Positions 20,050-29,639 of a stretch of 64,000 nt of DNA are shown piece by piece (the first letter of the stretch is position 1; each line of letters begins with the position of its first letter). The DNA lies in the NCBI GenBank assembly GCA_030060845.1, contig CP094379.1:813737-877736 (forward strand), given 5' to 3'. The notes under the pieces are model-generated. The model did no database searches. It was not told the origin of the DNA and was given only the letters and a program-made list of their open reading frames with translations. The DNA is from Candidatus Midichloria sp. Its GTDB lineage: Bacteria > Pseudomonadota > Alphaproteobacteria > Rickettsiales > Midichloriaceae. Position numbers and translations under genes: made by a program.

Positions 20050-21831
20050 ATGTCAAAAACTAAAATGCCGAAAAAAATTGCTGCTTTTTTATGGTATTTT
20101 CTTAAAAAACAGCCTTGGGCTTTTTCGTTTATAACAATTACTGCAACAATCTCTACTTTATCTAATAATACTGTCTGGCCTTATATAACTGGTAATTTAG
20201 TTGATGCATTTAATAAGTTAAATAGTTCACCTCAAGAATCAGGTTTCAACATAATGCTAGTACCTCTTGCTATAGCATTTGCTTTTTGGATCTTTATTGA
20301 ACTTGTGCAACGATCAAAAGGGGTCCTCCTAGGGTTTGCAATGCCAAAATTTGAAGCTAATATCAGAACTTCAATGTTTAATTATGTCAGTAATCATTCA
20401 CATTCTTATTTTGTACAAACACATGTGGGAGGCATCGCACAAAGAATTAGCGACATGCCTAAAAGTGCTAAGCTAGTAATAGATGACTTATTAACAGTAT
20501 TTATACCATTAATTATATCCATTATTGCTTCTTCCTCAGTTTTTTTCTCAATGCATCCATTATTGGCAGCAATATTTTTCACCTGGCTTGGAATGCACTT
20601 CACGCTATGCGTTTTTTTCTGTTTGAAGGCAGCTAATAGTGTTTCTGTACAGTCTGCAGCCAGAGCGCTATTACAAGGTAAAATCGTTGATAGTATGACT
20701 AATCATCTTAGCATCAAAATATTTACTGCGCATAAACATGAAATGCAGACTATAAAAGAAGCGCAAGCTGATGAATTACAGAAATATAGATATAGTCTGA
20801 TTTACATAGAGAAATTCAAAATCCTACTGAGTCTCATTAGCATAATAAATGTAATGTTACTGCTTTATTTAGCAATAAAACTTTGGCAACAAGGTCAAAT
20901 AACAGCAGGAGATATAGTCTTCGCTATTAATAGCACCCTTGGGCTTATGACAAATCTTTGGTTTGCAGGAGATGAAATCTCCTATATGTTTTATGAAATT
21001 GGAGTGTGTAAGCAATCTTTAATTTTACTTGAAGAACCAACTGAAATATCAGAAAGCACATTAAAGCAAATAGAGGTTACCCAAGGAAAAATTGAATTCG
21101 ATAATGTCAGCTTTAATTATCGCAACAACGGTAATATATTTAAAAATAAATCCTTAATAATACAAGGCAGACAAAAAATTGGGTTAGTAGGTTTTTCAGG
21201 GAGCGGAAAAACCACATTTGCAAATTTAATAATGAGATTATATGAAGTCTCTTCTGGTACTGTTAAAATCGACGATCAAGACATATCACAAGTTTCGCTT
21301 TTATCTTTGCGTAGCAATATTGCATTTATACCTCAAGATCCATTTTTATTTCATAGGTCTGTTCTAGAAAATATTAGATATGGCAATATTAATGCCACAG
21401 ATCAAGAAGTTAAAGAGGTAGCCAAAAAAGCAGAATGTGATAGCTTTATAATGAACTTAGAACATGGATACGATACAATAGTTGGTGAAAGAGGAAGCAA
21501 ATTATCAGGCGGGCAACGTCAGCGTATCGCAATTGTAAGGGCAATGTTAAAAAATGCACCAATTGTTATAATGGATGAAGCTACCTCTGCTCTTGATTCA
21601 ATTACTGAAAAATTAATAGATAAGAGCCTGCAACATTTAATGGCGAATAAAACAGTAATAGTAATAGCACATAGGTTATCTACGCTGTTGCATCTTGATA
21701 GAATTTTAGTATTTGAGAAAGGTAATATTGTCGAAGATGGAACTCATGAAGAGCTTCTAGCTAAGGGGGGATGTTATGCCATGCTATGGCATATGCAGCA
21801 GAGTGGACTTCTGCCTGAGCACGACAATTAA
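20050..21831 (+). CDS. ABC exporter, fused permease and ATPase (MsbA-like)
   Basis: A 593-residue half-transporter that would work as a homodimer in the inner membrane. The N-terminal about 320 residues hold six membrane helices (for example WAFSFITITATISTLS, PLIISIIASSSVFF, LISIINVMLLLYLAIK). The ATPase half has Walker A LVGFSGSGKTT near residue 381, Q-loop FIPQDPFLFHRS, signature GSKLSGGQRQRIAIV, Walker B IVIMDEATSALD and the H-loop VIAHRLST. All catalytic motifs are complete. Its position after an lpxL-like gene suggests lipid export, but the substrate cannot be read from sequence. fabD follows 25 bases downstream. Confidence 0.9.
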   Translation: MSKTKMPKKIAAFLWYFLKKQPWAFSFITITATISTLSNNTVWPYITGNLVDAFNKLNSSPQESGFNIMLVPLAIAFAFWIFIELVQRSKGVLLGFAMPKFEANIRTSMFNYVSNHSHSYFVQTHVGGIAQRISDMPKSAKLVIDDLLTVFIPLIISIIASSSVFFSMHPLLAAIFFTWLGMHFTLCVFFCLKAANSVSVQSAARALLQGKIVDSMTNHLSIKIFTAHKHEMQTIKEAQADELQKYRYSLIYIEKFKILLSLISIINVMLLLYLAIKLWQQGQITAGDIVFAINSTLGLMTNLWFAGDEISYMFYEIGVCKQSLILLEEPTEISESTLKQIEVTQGKIEFDNVSFNYRNNGNIFKNKSLIIQGRQKIGLVGFSGSGKTTFANLIMRLYEVSSGTVKIDDQDISQVSLLSLRSNIAFIPQDPFLFHRSVLENIRYGNINATDQEVKEVAKKAECDSFIMNLEHGYDTIVGERGSKLSGGQRQRIAIVRAMLKNAPIVIMDEATSALDSITEKLIDKSLQHLMANKTVIVIAHRLSTLLHLDRILVFEKGNIVEDGTHEELLAKGGCYAMLWHMQQSGLLPEHDN

Positions 21832-21856
21832 ATAAAGAAATTTATTAGGTATAAAA

Positions 21857-22807
21857 ATGGATAAAAATAAAAGCTCTCTTCTATTTCCAGGGCAAGGTTC
21901 GCAGTTTATCAGCATGGGGCAAGAATTATTTAACACTTTTAATGAAGCAAAAGAGGTTTTTTCTCTTATAGATGAAACCTTAAAACAAGATCTTTCTCAT
22001 TTAATGTTTTCTGGAGAATTGGAAGACCTAACACTTACAGCTAATGCACAACCAGCAATAATGGCAGTTTCTTTAGCAGTTATGGCTGTTCTAGAAAAAC
22101 AGCTTAATCTAACAATTCAAGACTTATGTAATGTTGCAGCTGGCCATTCCTTAGGAGAATACAGCGCACTTGCTGCAAGTGGTGTTTTTTCTTTAACAGA
22201 TACTGCTCATTTATTGAGAGTTAGAGGTAACGCCATGCAATCTGCTGTTAACCCAGGAGAAGGAGCAATGATTGCTCTAATTGGTGCTAATACTGATAGC
22301 GCACAAAAGTTGTGTAACCATGTTGCAAGCTATGGAATTTGCCAAATAGCAAATGACAATGGTGCAGAACAAATTGTCTTAAGTGGCACTGCAGAGGCTG
22401 TCGATCAAGCCCTAGAATCAGCAGCAAGTTTTGGAGTCAAAAAAGCAATAAAATTAAGAGTTAGTGCTCCTTTTCATTCAAGTTTAATGCAAGCAGCTGC
22501 ATTTAAAGTAGAACAAGCGCTAAAAGGGGTACAACTCCATAATCAAATTATAGATGTCATAGCTAATTTTAACGTTGAGAAGCACAATGAGAGTACAACT
22601 AAAGATCTTTTAGTGAGTCAGGTTACTGGAAGCGTCAGGTGGCGCGAAACTATGGAAAAAATAATCACTCATTATGAAGTTGATACTTTTATAGAGGTAG
22701 GGCCAGGTCAGGTATTATCTGGTATTGCAAAACGTATGTACCCAGAATCTAATATTTTTAATTTACATACGCCAAAAAATATAGAAGAATTTGCTAATTT
22801 CTTATAA
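21857..22807 (+). CDS. fabD: Malonyl-CoA:ACP transacylase FabD
   Basis: FabD loads malonyl groups onto acyl carrier protein for type II fatty acid synthesis. The 316-residue protein carries LLFPGQGSQFISMGQEL, the nucleophile in AAGHSLGEYSALAASG (Ser near residue 98), and LRVSAPFHSSLMQ with the catalytic His. The C-terminal EVGPGQVLSGIAKRM is also present. The spacing to fabG is 22 bases, so they form an operon. Length is typical. Confidence 0.97.
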   Translation: MDKNKSSLLFPGQGSQFISMGQELFNTFNEAKEVFSLIDETLKQDLSHLMFSGELEDLTLTANAQPAIMAVSLAVMAVLEKQLNLTIQDLCNVAAGHSLGEYSALAASGVFSLTDTAHLLRVRGNAMQSAVNPGEGAMIALIGANTDSAQKLCNHVASYGICQIANDNGAEQIVLSGTAEAVDQALESAASFGVKKAIKLRVSAPFHSSLMQAAAFKVEQALKGVQLHNQIIDVIANFNVEKHNESTTKDLLVSQVTGSVRWRETMEKIITHYEVDTFIEVGPGQVLSGIAKRMYPESNIFNLHTPKNIEEFANFL

Positions 22808-22829
22808 TTATTAACAAAAAAGAGGAAAA

Positions 22830-23567
22830 ATGTTTAATCTAATTGGAACTAGCGCACTTGTAACAGGTGCAACAGGAGGTTTAGGAATTGCTATAGTCAA
22901 GAAATTACATGAAGCTGGAGCAAATGTTATTGCAAGCAGTACTAAGTTAGAAAATTTAGATAAATTAAAATCTAGATATACAGAGCGCTTAAATGTAATT
23001 AAGTGCGACTTAGCAAATTCAGCAGAAACAGAAAAATTATTAGATCAGGCAGAAGAAATTGCAGGAGATATTAGCATAGTAGTGTGTAATGCTGGGCTTT
23101 GCAGAGATAATCTAGCGCTGAGAATGAGTGATGAAGAATGGGAAGCAGTATTAAATATTAATCTTACATCAGTATTTAAGTTGAATAGGGCAGCCATAAA
23201 AAAAATGATAAGGAAAAAATATGGGCGCATCATTAATATCTCTTCAGTCGTTGGATTTACTGGCAATATCGGCCAAGCAAATTATACAGCAGCAAAAGCT
23301 GGCTTGATTGGGATGTCTAAATCACTTGCAGCAGAAATTGCTACTCGTGGAATCACTATAAATTGTATAGCTCCTGGTTTTATTGCGAGCCCAATGACAG
23401 AACACTTACCTCAAGAAATAAAAGACTCCATAATAAAGAAAATACCAATGGCAAAAATTGGACATCCGGATGATATAGCAAATGGAATTTTATTTTTGGC
23501 TTTAAAAGAGAGTGCGTATATAACTGGCCAAACTCTCCATATAAATGGGGGAATGTTAATGGTTTGA
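22830..23567 (+). CDS. fabG: 3-oxoacyl-ACP reductase FabG
   Basis: FabG is the NADPH-dependent reductase of fatty acid elongation. The 245-residue short-chain dehydrogenase has the TGATGGLG cofactor loop, VVCNAGLCRDN, the catalytic Ser in RIINISSVVG, and Tyr-Lys in QANYTAAKAGLIG. The C-terminus is LHINGGMLMV, the normal FabG ending, and it is followed by TGA. That supports TGA acting as a stop in this genome. The ribosome-binding site AGAGGAA lies about 4 bases before the ATG. The acpP and fabF genes that usually follow are absent; debris begins at once. Confidence 0.97.
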   Translation: MFNLIGTSALVTGATGGLGIAIVKKLHEAGANVIASSTKLENLDKLKSRYTERLNVIKCDLANSAETEKLLDQAEEIAGDISIVVCNAGLCRDNLALRMSDEEWEAVLNINLTSVFKLNRAAIKKMIRKKYGRIINISSVVGFTGNIGQANYTAAKAGLIGMSKSLAAEIATRGITINCIAPGFIASPMTEHLPQEIKDSIIKKIPMAKIGHPDDIANGILFLALKESAYITGQTLHINGGMLMV

Positions 23568-23619
23568 TTTTTATTAAGATAATTTTTAACTTCTTACTTT
23601 ATGAACACTAAAATTGGCC

Positions 23620-24000
23620 AAATTTTATTGGTGGTAGATAATATGAGTAAGTTCATAGGCAGACGTTTCTTCACAACAAAAAGTAAAATGAGATGGTTCT
23701 CAGCTAGGATACTAGAATCTGGTTCTACAAAAGGGAAAGGATAGAAACATATGCAATAGCTTTATCATTATCAGCACACTCAGAGCCTAAAACAACATAC
23801 ATATGCTAGATTCCTGGTGAGGGTCTCTGCAATGGCAAATTTAGCTACAGACAAATAAATAAGAGGGGCTTCTGCTAATGGTTTTTTAGAGAAAGTTCAT
23901 AAAGTTTGGGCAATTGTCCTAGTTTACACTATATAAGCAAAATCTATTGTAAAGCATGACAGAAAGCTTTTTTTTATCGCTTAACAACTCTTTCATTGCC
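23620..24000 (+). pseudogene. Membrane-protein remnant, paralogous to that at 31831-32037
   Basis: The plus strand gives broken frames: MSKFIGRRFFTTKSKMRWF, then ANLATDK-stop-IRGASANGF, then LEKVHKVWAIVLVY, then KSIVKHDRKLFFIA. The last three blocks align nearly residue for residue with ARLATDKQIGDASIDGF, LKKAHVVWLIGLIL and KIYCTQHRFFIV on the minus strand at 31831-32037. The two copies therefore come from one family, probably carried by a mobile or repeated locus. The function is unknown. Stops and frameshifts are frequent. Confidence 0.5.
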
Positions 24001-24420
24001 TGATATCGCTGTTAGTTTATTTGGTTATCATCACACAGTAGGTTAGAGTTTTATTAATAAGTTTATTTAGCCAATATGTAATATTTTTTAAGCATTGTTC
24101 TTGAACTGCTATTTGTTCAATAACTTTTTGGCTCAAGCTCAGGCTTATCCAAGGTGCCAGCGATGTATTTTTTAATACTTCCTGCATGGCCTTGGTGTAC
24201 TATAGTCATTATACTATTGTTGAATTTTCTTTTTCCCCTTTTCTTATCTCAAACTGGACTTAGTTATTAGTGTATCAACTTCAGGGCTCATTATATCATC
24301 CTCGATGTTATTGAGTACACTTCCTAGCCCTTTCTTTAAGGTATCAAAGACTTCATCATAACTTCTTCTAGATATTCATTCTTAGGCTTTAGTATATTTT
24401 CTCTCCTATCACCTTATCTG
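24001..24420. other. Degraded intergenic sequence
   Basis: Minus-strand fragments such as RKFNNSIMTIVHQGHAGSIK and KNEYLEEVMMKS suggest a decayed coding region, but stops occur every few tens of codons and I cannot name it. No RNA gene or clear regulatory site is seen. Confidence 0.4.
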
Positions 24421-24720
24421 CCATCTCTTATATCAGCTTATCTTAAGCTCTATAAGAGATGAAGCAATAAATCCTAGAAAGTAGTATCAAGTTTATCAAA
24501 TCACATAGCTAATCACGGTTTTCTTTAACCTTCCCAAATAAATTTCCATTATAAACTGTCTTATCAAATCTAAAATTCACTCTTCTATTCCTTTTATTAG
24601 CTATCTCAGGCTCAATGTCATTATCTTTAACTAGCTTCATACTTTATTCATATCGTAGCCTTTATCTCCATCTAAGTCATATAAAATCAGCTATAATAAA
24701 CCACTTTTTAGATAATATAT
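24420..24720 (-). mobile_element. IS5-family transposase, C-terminal remnant
   Basis: Read leftward, broken frames carry KWFIIADFI, DLDGDKGYDMNK (the DKGYD box that precedes the catalytic region), KDNDIEPEIANKRNRR, RFDKTVYNGNLFGKVKE (compare DKxLYKxRNLVE of IS5 transposases), and then a tail ending in FISYRA. Stops (TGA, TAG) and frameshifts show it is dead. Terminal inverted repeats are not evident. It lies between fabG and ribF and may explain the loss of acpP-fabF from this position. Confidence 0.6.
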
Positions 24721-24933
24721 CACAATTCTTTCTTGGTTTTATCTATTTGTTAACGCTTACTAGTACTTCCATCTTTTATCATCATTTCCAATATGCCTGG
24801 TTCTCATAATTTTTATACCCTAATACAATTACTCTGTCAGTATACCAACACCGAGGTAAAAGATAACCCAATTATCCTTCTTTGACTTGGAAGTGTCAGT
24901 ATACTTAATGATACTTCCCTTAGTAAATCTTTT

Positions 24934-25923
24934 TTAACAGTATTTAGCTAGACCAAAATTCATTAAATGTTTAGCTAACCTTATATCTGCGTTGATTTGA
25001 GCTTTTAGGGTTTCTAAGCTACTAAATTTCCTTTCCGGCCTTAAAAAAGAAAGCAGCTCTACTTTGATTTTAGCACCATATAAATCCCCCATAAAATCAA
25101 AAAGGTGAGTTTCAACCCAAACCTTATCATCTTCTAAAGTGGGTCTGTAGCCTATATTAGTTAATCCAAAATAAAAATCAGATCCTGCACGAATTTTACT
25201 TAAGTATACCCCTAATCTTGCCTGAAAAAGCTCAGAAGGCCAAACAAAATTAGCAGTAGGAATCCCTAATTTACTACCGGCAACTTGACTGCCCTTGGTC
25301 ACTGTGCTACTCAACCCATAGTTAATATCTCCAAGCAGCTTATTCACCTTTTTAATAAAGCCTTTGCTCAAAGCCTCTCTTACTAATGAAGAAGAAATAG
25401 GTACACCTTCAAAAAACACCTGTTGAATTGGTGTATAAGAGAAACCATATCTAGAAGCCTCTAAATGCAACTTAGAAACGCTACCAGTTTTTTTATGCCC
25501 ATAAAAAAAGTTATTTCCTGTAATAATTTTTTTAGGATTAAATCTTTTAAATAATAAATCTATAAATTCATGATCTGAAAGCTTAGCAAGAGCATGGTCA
25601 AATTTTAAGCTAATAACATTTGCAATACCGAAATTCAACAATTTATTTACCTTGTCTTCATAAGATTCAATAAGACCTAAATATGACTCTGGCCTTATAA
25701 GCGAAACTGGATGGGGCAAGAAAGAAACAATAATAGGCCTAGCACCTAAAATTTTAGCAAAATCAATGCAATTTTTTATTATTTCTTGATGCCCTAAATG
25801 AACACCATCAAAATTTCCAAGACCAATAACTGAATGACCAGTAAAAAAGTAACTAGAATTAGCATCTAAAGCTAGATCTATTATATCCGCATTATCGCTA
25901 GGTCTATCAGTTATCAAAACCAC
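24934..25923 (-). CDS. ribF: Bifunctional riboflavin kinase/FAD synthetase RibF
   Basis: RibF phosphorylates riboflavin to FMN and adenylylates FMN to FAD. The 329-residue protein has the N-terminal nucleotidyltransferase domain with IGLGNFDGVHLGHQEIIKN near residue 35, FFYGHKKTGSV, and SSSLVREALSKG. The C-terminal flavokinase domain follows, with GSKLGIPTANFVWPSEL and LGVYLSKIRAG. The C-terminal helices include LRPERKFSSLETLKAQI. Both halves appear intact. It lies downstream of the decayed fliN on the same strand; the 36-base gap suggests it may once have been transcribed with the flagellar operon. Confidence 0.95.
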   Translation of the reverse strand: MVLITDRPSDNADIIDLALDANSSYFFTGHSVIGLGNFDGVHLGHQEIIKNCIDFAKILGARPIIVSFLPHPVSLIRPESYLGLIESYEDKVNKLLNFGIANVISLKFDHALAKLSDHEFIDLLFKRFNPKKIITGNNFFYGHKKTGSVSKLHLEASRYGFSYTPIQQVFFEGVPISSSLVREALSKGFIKKVNKLLGDINYGLSSTVTKGSQVAGSKLGIPTANFVWPSELFQARLGVYLSKIRAGSDFYFGLTNIGYRPTLEDDKVWVETHLFDFMGDLYGAKIKVELLSFLRPERKFSSLETLKAQINADIRLAKHLMNFGLAKYC

Positions 25924-25959
25924 TATTTAACCTTAAATAATATAGAACTTTCCAGCCTT

Positions 25960-26259
25960 TTAAGGCAATTGTTCTGATTTGGCAAGCTCTGTCAATGTAA
26001 CCCCAACTTTATTGTCAACAAAAACTATTTCTTCCTTTGCAACTCACCTATCCCCAATAAATAGATCTACTGGGTCACCAACTTTTTTGTCTAACTCGGC
26101 TACTGCACCTTTGCTTAATTTCAATATCTTGTTTAATTTCAAATCGGTACTTCTAAGTAGAACTCGTACCTGCAAAGGGATATCATATACTGCTTGCAAA
26201 TTAATTTCTAGTGTTGCAGTATTCTTATTATTTTCTTTTCCAATTTCATTATCTTGCAT
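25960..26259 (-). pseudogene. fliN: fliN flagellar switch protein, interrupted by TGA
   Basis: FliN is part of the C-ring switch of the flagellum. The frame from 26259 reads NLQAVYDIPLQVRVLLRSTD and LSKGAVAELDKKVGDPVDLF, the SpoA domain core. A TGA at 26044-26046 then interrupts IGDR, after which the same frame continues VAKEEIVFVDNKVGVTLTEL to TAA at 25960. No frameshift is needed here: the TGA is the only lesion. Related FliN proteins usually have a hydrophobic residue (often Leu) at that position. It is last in the decayed fliF-G-H-N run. Confidence 0.8.
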
Positions 26260-26291
26260 TTTTAATTCTATTTTTTAATTTTTAATATTAC

Positions 26292-27037
26292 TTATAGAAT
26301 GAGCATGTAACTCTCACTGTCTAGATTTTTTGCATAATAATTACTCAATAATCTATCCAATTGAATTAGTAATTTACTCCAATCCCTACTGATTCTACTA
26401 CCTTCAACCTTAATAGCTCAATCACCAGGACTTATTATTTCATCAAAAACAATATCAACTTCCATAGTATGGTTTTTCCTATGTACTACTTCTTCAATAT
26501 ATTGCTTTATATCTTCAACGTGTTTAGGGGTAACTTTTATGGTAATTAGATTTTCAGAATAAAGTGTAGGTAGTTGATCGGCTAAAAAATTTTTTATCAA
26601 ATCAAGGCCAGTGTTTTTCACAGATTTTTCTATAATTTTCTTTGTGATAGTTATACATAACTCAATGCTATCATTTATTAGGCTCTCTTTACTACTTTGC
26701 AGTTTAGAGCTTATTTCATTAAATTTTTCTTTTAAAGATTTAACAATTGACAATAAATTTCGGTCATATATCACCTTTTGCGATTCAACCTCTTTCATAG
26801 CTTCATTTCTACCTGAAAGAAATGCCTCTTGCTTAATTACTGCAACATCTAAAGTGGTTGCCCCTATCTCCCTTTTTATCTCACCAGCCTTTGTTCAGGT
26901 TTTGGTGTTTCTTTTACTTCCAGAATTTCTAATTTTGATAAATCTAATATAGAATATTGCTTATTTTTATAAAAAATACCTCATACTATTTCTTCTTCCT
27001 CAACTTCAACCAGGCCAATATAACCTGCTCTTATCAT
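26292..27037 (-). pseudogene. fliH: fliH flagellar export regulator, broken
   Basis: FliH regulates the flagellar export ATPase FliI. The ATG at 27037 overlaps the fliG TGA as ATGA. The frame reads MIRAGYIGLVEVEEEEIV, a TGA at 26981-26983, then GIFYKNKQYSILDLSKLE. A frameshift follows into EIKREIGATTLDVAVIKQEA and a long open stretch with a coiled-coil-like part (SLKEKFNEISSKLQSSKES). Near the end, DEIISPGD meets TGA at 26418-26420, where FliH proteins have GDCRIEW, and AIKVEGSRISRDWSKLL continues to TAA at 26292. Two TGAs and one frameshift make a functional product doubtful. Confidence 0.75.
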
Positions 27038-28000
27038 ATCTTATCTTTTGCAGTATGAACAATATACGACCTAGCTTCATCAATATCTTTTGCCTTAACA
27101 TCACCAAGATTTTCTATCTTCTCCGTTAAAAGTTTATATGCGCTTTGGGACATATTAGCTGAAATTAATTGCTTAATAATATCAGATAACTCCTTAAGAG
27201 CCAAGGCAAATTGGCTTTTATCAAGAATTTTAATTAGCTCTTGAATTCTGCTTGGTTCAATTTTGATTAAATCATCAAAAATAAACATTAATTTACGTAC
27301 TCTTACGGACTTTCTCAGCAATTTCATGGCTTTGCTTTTCGAGGATTGACATCATCTTTTCTTCATTGCTTCTATCTAGATTATTGAAAATTTCAGCCAC
27401 TATATAATTATTATCATTTTGGTTAATTTTAAAACATCACCAATAAAATAATGCCTTATTGTTTTCTCAACATTGTCCAACACCTCTTTTTTTACTGTCT
27501 CCATAGATAAAATTCTGCTTAAGATTTCGGTCACAAACTCAGAATTTAATATCGAAAACACTTTAGCAGCAAAGTAAAGACTGTAGCTTACTAATAATTA
27601 ATGCAGCTGTCTGCGGGTGCTCATTTTTCAAGAAATTAGCTAGTATGCGTGGCTGCACTTTATTTAATTTATCCCAAACATTTTTACCAATAGGTCCTGT
27701 GATTTCCTCAATAATCATATTAACTTTATCATCGCTTAATACTTTGCGTAAGAATTTCTCGGTACTGATAAAGTTACCTATAACTGCAAGAGTTTCATTC
27801 ACTTGATGCGCGAATTCAATAATAATCTGCTCAGTAACTTCTGATGGTATCTTTCCCAAATTAGCCATAGCCTGAGAAATTTCTTGCACCTTGGAATCCT
27901 CAAGAGCCTGAATCAGCCTTGCTGCTATATCAGTATCTCAAGACAGTAATAATATTGCTGCTTTATCTGTGCTATTTAACTTTGCCTTTATAGACTTCAT
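27034..28000 (-). pseudogene. fliG: fliG flagellar motor switch protein, broken
   Basis: FliG is the rotor protein that interacts with MotA. From the ATG at 28000 the frame gives MKSIKAKLNSTDKAAILLLS, a TGA at 27938-27940, then DTDIAARLIQALEDSKVQEI. It continues SEVTEQIIIEFAHQVNE and NEHPQTAALIISKL, the EHPQ-type middle-domain motif. A frameshift near 27565 and another near 27430 lead to the C-terminal motor domain, with MFIFDDLIKIEPSRIQELIK and SQFALALKEL, ending at 27034. The C-terminal domain is well preserved, so decay is recent. Confidence 0.85.
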
Positions 28001-28039
28001 TATTTATATAACCAATTTTTTATAACCCCACCCCACTAC

Positions 28040-29266
28040 TTAATCTAAATGATTTTCAACTGTATCATTTAAATATTTAGCAACACTTGCATATTTCACC
28101 CAGTCAGCCGATATAACTTCAAATGGCTTACGCTCAGCAGATTTTCACTCACTATCTTGCTTCTTGTTCACACCATTTATACTCGCCTCAAATGTCATAT
28201 TATCAGCGCCTGCCGCAGCACCCTCTAGACTTTTCCAATCATTTCCTCATCACGACCATACTTGAGAATCAAGCCACTACTGGAGCATTTAATTTAGACA
28301 TCTCTGCTTCTGGGTATTCACTATATACAAGTTCCTCTTTATCATCTTTTTTGTGTAAACACCATCAACAAGCACCGCAATTGAAAGGCTCTTTATGCGT
28401 CCCTGCGCACTAATTTTATTACCAACTTTTTTATAGATCTCATAATTTATTGTATTATCAGAGCGCTCCCTCTCCTTCTCAAAAAATTGTCCCTGTTGTT
28501 GATTACCATTTGGAATATTATTGGCAACACTTAATATCTTTCATTTTTTCATTATCTTTATCTGTCTCTGAGCTACTGCGCTGTGATCTGACAACTTGCC
28601 CTTCTGGGTTATATGTTCACCATTCTCTGAACTCAGCTTTAAAGGATTACCTTCATCGTCTACCATAGTAATATTAGCAATTTTCAAATCTGGAACAGCA
28701 GTTGCAACTATATGAGCAATAGCAGCTATTTCTAGTTGCTGAGCTCCTTTCATCTTGACTACTATAGAGGCAGAAGATGTAGAAGCACTTTTAGAAAACA
28801 ACTCTTTAGGTAAAACAAGGTAAACTCTTGCAGAGGAAATCGGACTTAAACTAGAAATAGTTCTTGCTAATTCACCTTCAAGCGCTTTTACCATGTTAAT
28901 ATTATAGACAAATTGAGAAGTTCCAAACGAATCAGATTTGTTAAAGAGTTCATATCCAGTAACATGTCCAGAAGAAAGTAAGCCTTCCTGAGCCAAGCTC
29001 ATCCCCAAAGCTTAAAACTTTATCTGCAGGCACCTTTACCTGAGACCATTGTTAGATTCAAGGCTGTAAGGAATTGACACAGCTTGGAAGTCTTGCAATG
29101 ACAGCGGGCTAATATCCTCTGAAGCTAGAAAGGTATACATTGGCACTAAATTTGGTTTAGATATACTAAATATTAATACTATTATTGAAATAAAAAGAAC
29201 AACAGCAGCTGTTATAAAAGTTATTAATTTTTTCGTTCCCAGATTTTTTAAAAACTCCATAGCCAA
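28040..29266 (-). pseudogene. fliF: fliF flagellar MS-ring protein, broken and shortened
   Basis: FliF forms the MS ring in the inner membrane. The first frame (29266-29036) has a membrane helix, KKLITFITAAVVLFISIIVL. Frameshifts then give VKVPADKVLSFG and SLAQEGLLSSGHVTGYELF. The ring-building core follows with ALEGELARTISSLSPISSAR and VYLVLPKELFSKSASTSSAS. Farther on, INYEIYKKVGNKISAQGRIK and SLSIAVLVDG are recognisable, and a degenerate tail (KYASVAKYLNDTVENH) ends near 28040. The total, about 409 codons, is well short of the usual roughly 550, so internal deletion has occurred besides several frameshifts. Confidence 0.85.
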
Positions 29267-29438
29267 TTATTTTTATTGTTCATAGGTAAAATATTATATC
29301 CTATTGAGAATTAAATTCATTCTACTTAAAGGAGATAAAATAACATATTTAAATTGTTTGCAAAAGAAATTTATATATAAAATGAAACAATTATTTAATT
29401 ATATGAATATTAAGGCATTTTGAATCACCGTTTAGATG

Positions 29439-29510
29439 AGGCCGAGGTCAGAATCGAACTGACGTATGAAGGATTTGCAATCCATTGCATTGCCACTTTG
29501 CTACTCGGCC
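29439..29510 (-). tRNA. tRNA-Cys (GCA)
   Basis: The minus strand folds as a tRNA. The acceptor stem is GGCCGAG/CTCGGCC, and the anticodon loop TTGCAAA gives GCA (Cys). The T arm reads GTCAGTTCGATTCTGAC, and the discriminator is T73, typical of bacterial tRNA-Cys. The CCA end is not encoded. Confidence 0.95.
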
Positions 29511-29639
29511 GAAAAGAAATATGCATTATCTTTAAACAGTAATGGTTGATAGTGAGTAATAAAAAAATTACTATAAGTCAAGGTTTCATTTAATTTTATG
29601 GCATTTTATATCTTTGATTAAAAAAACATTTATTTTTAT

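Noticed and set aside
28123..28668. Plus-strand open frames over fliF
   Set aside because: They are shadows of the fliF remnant, rich in Ser, His and Tyr, as expected of antisense translation, with no family resemblance.
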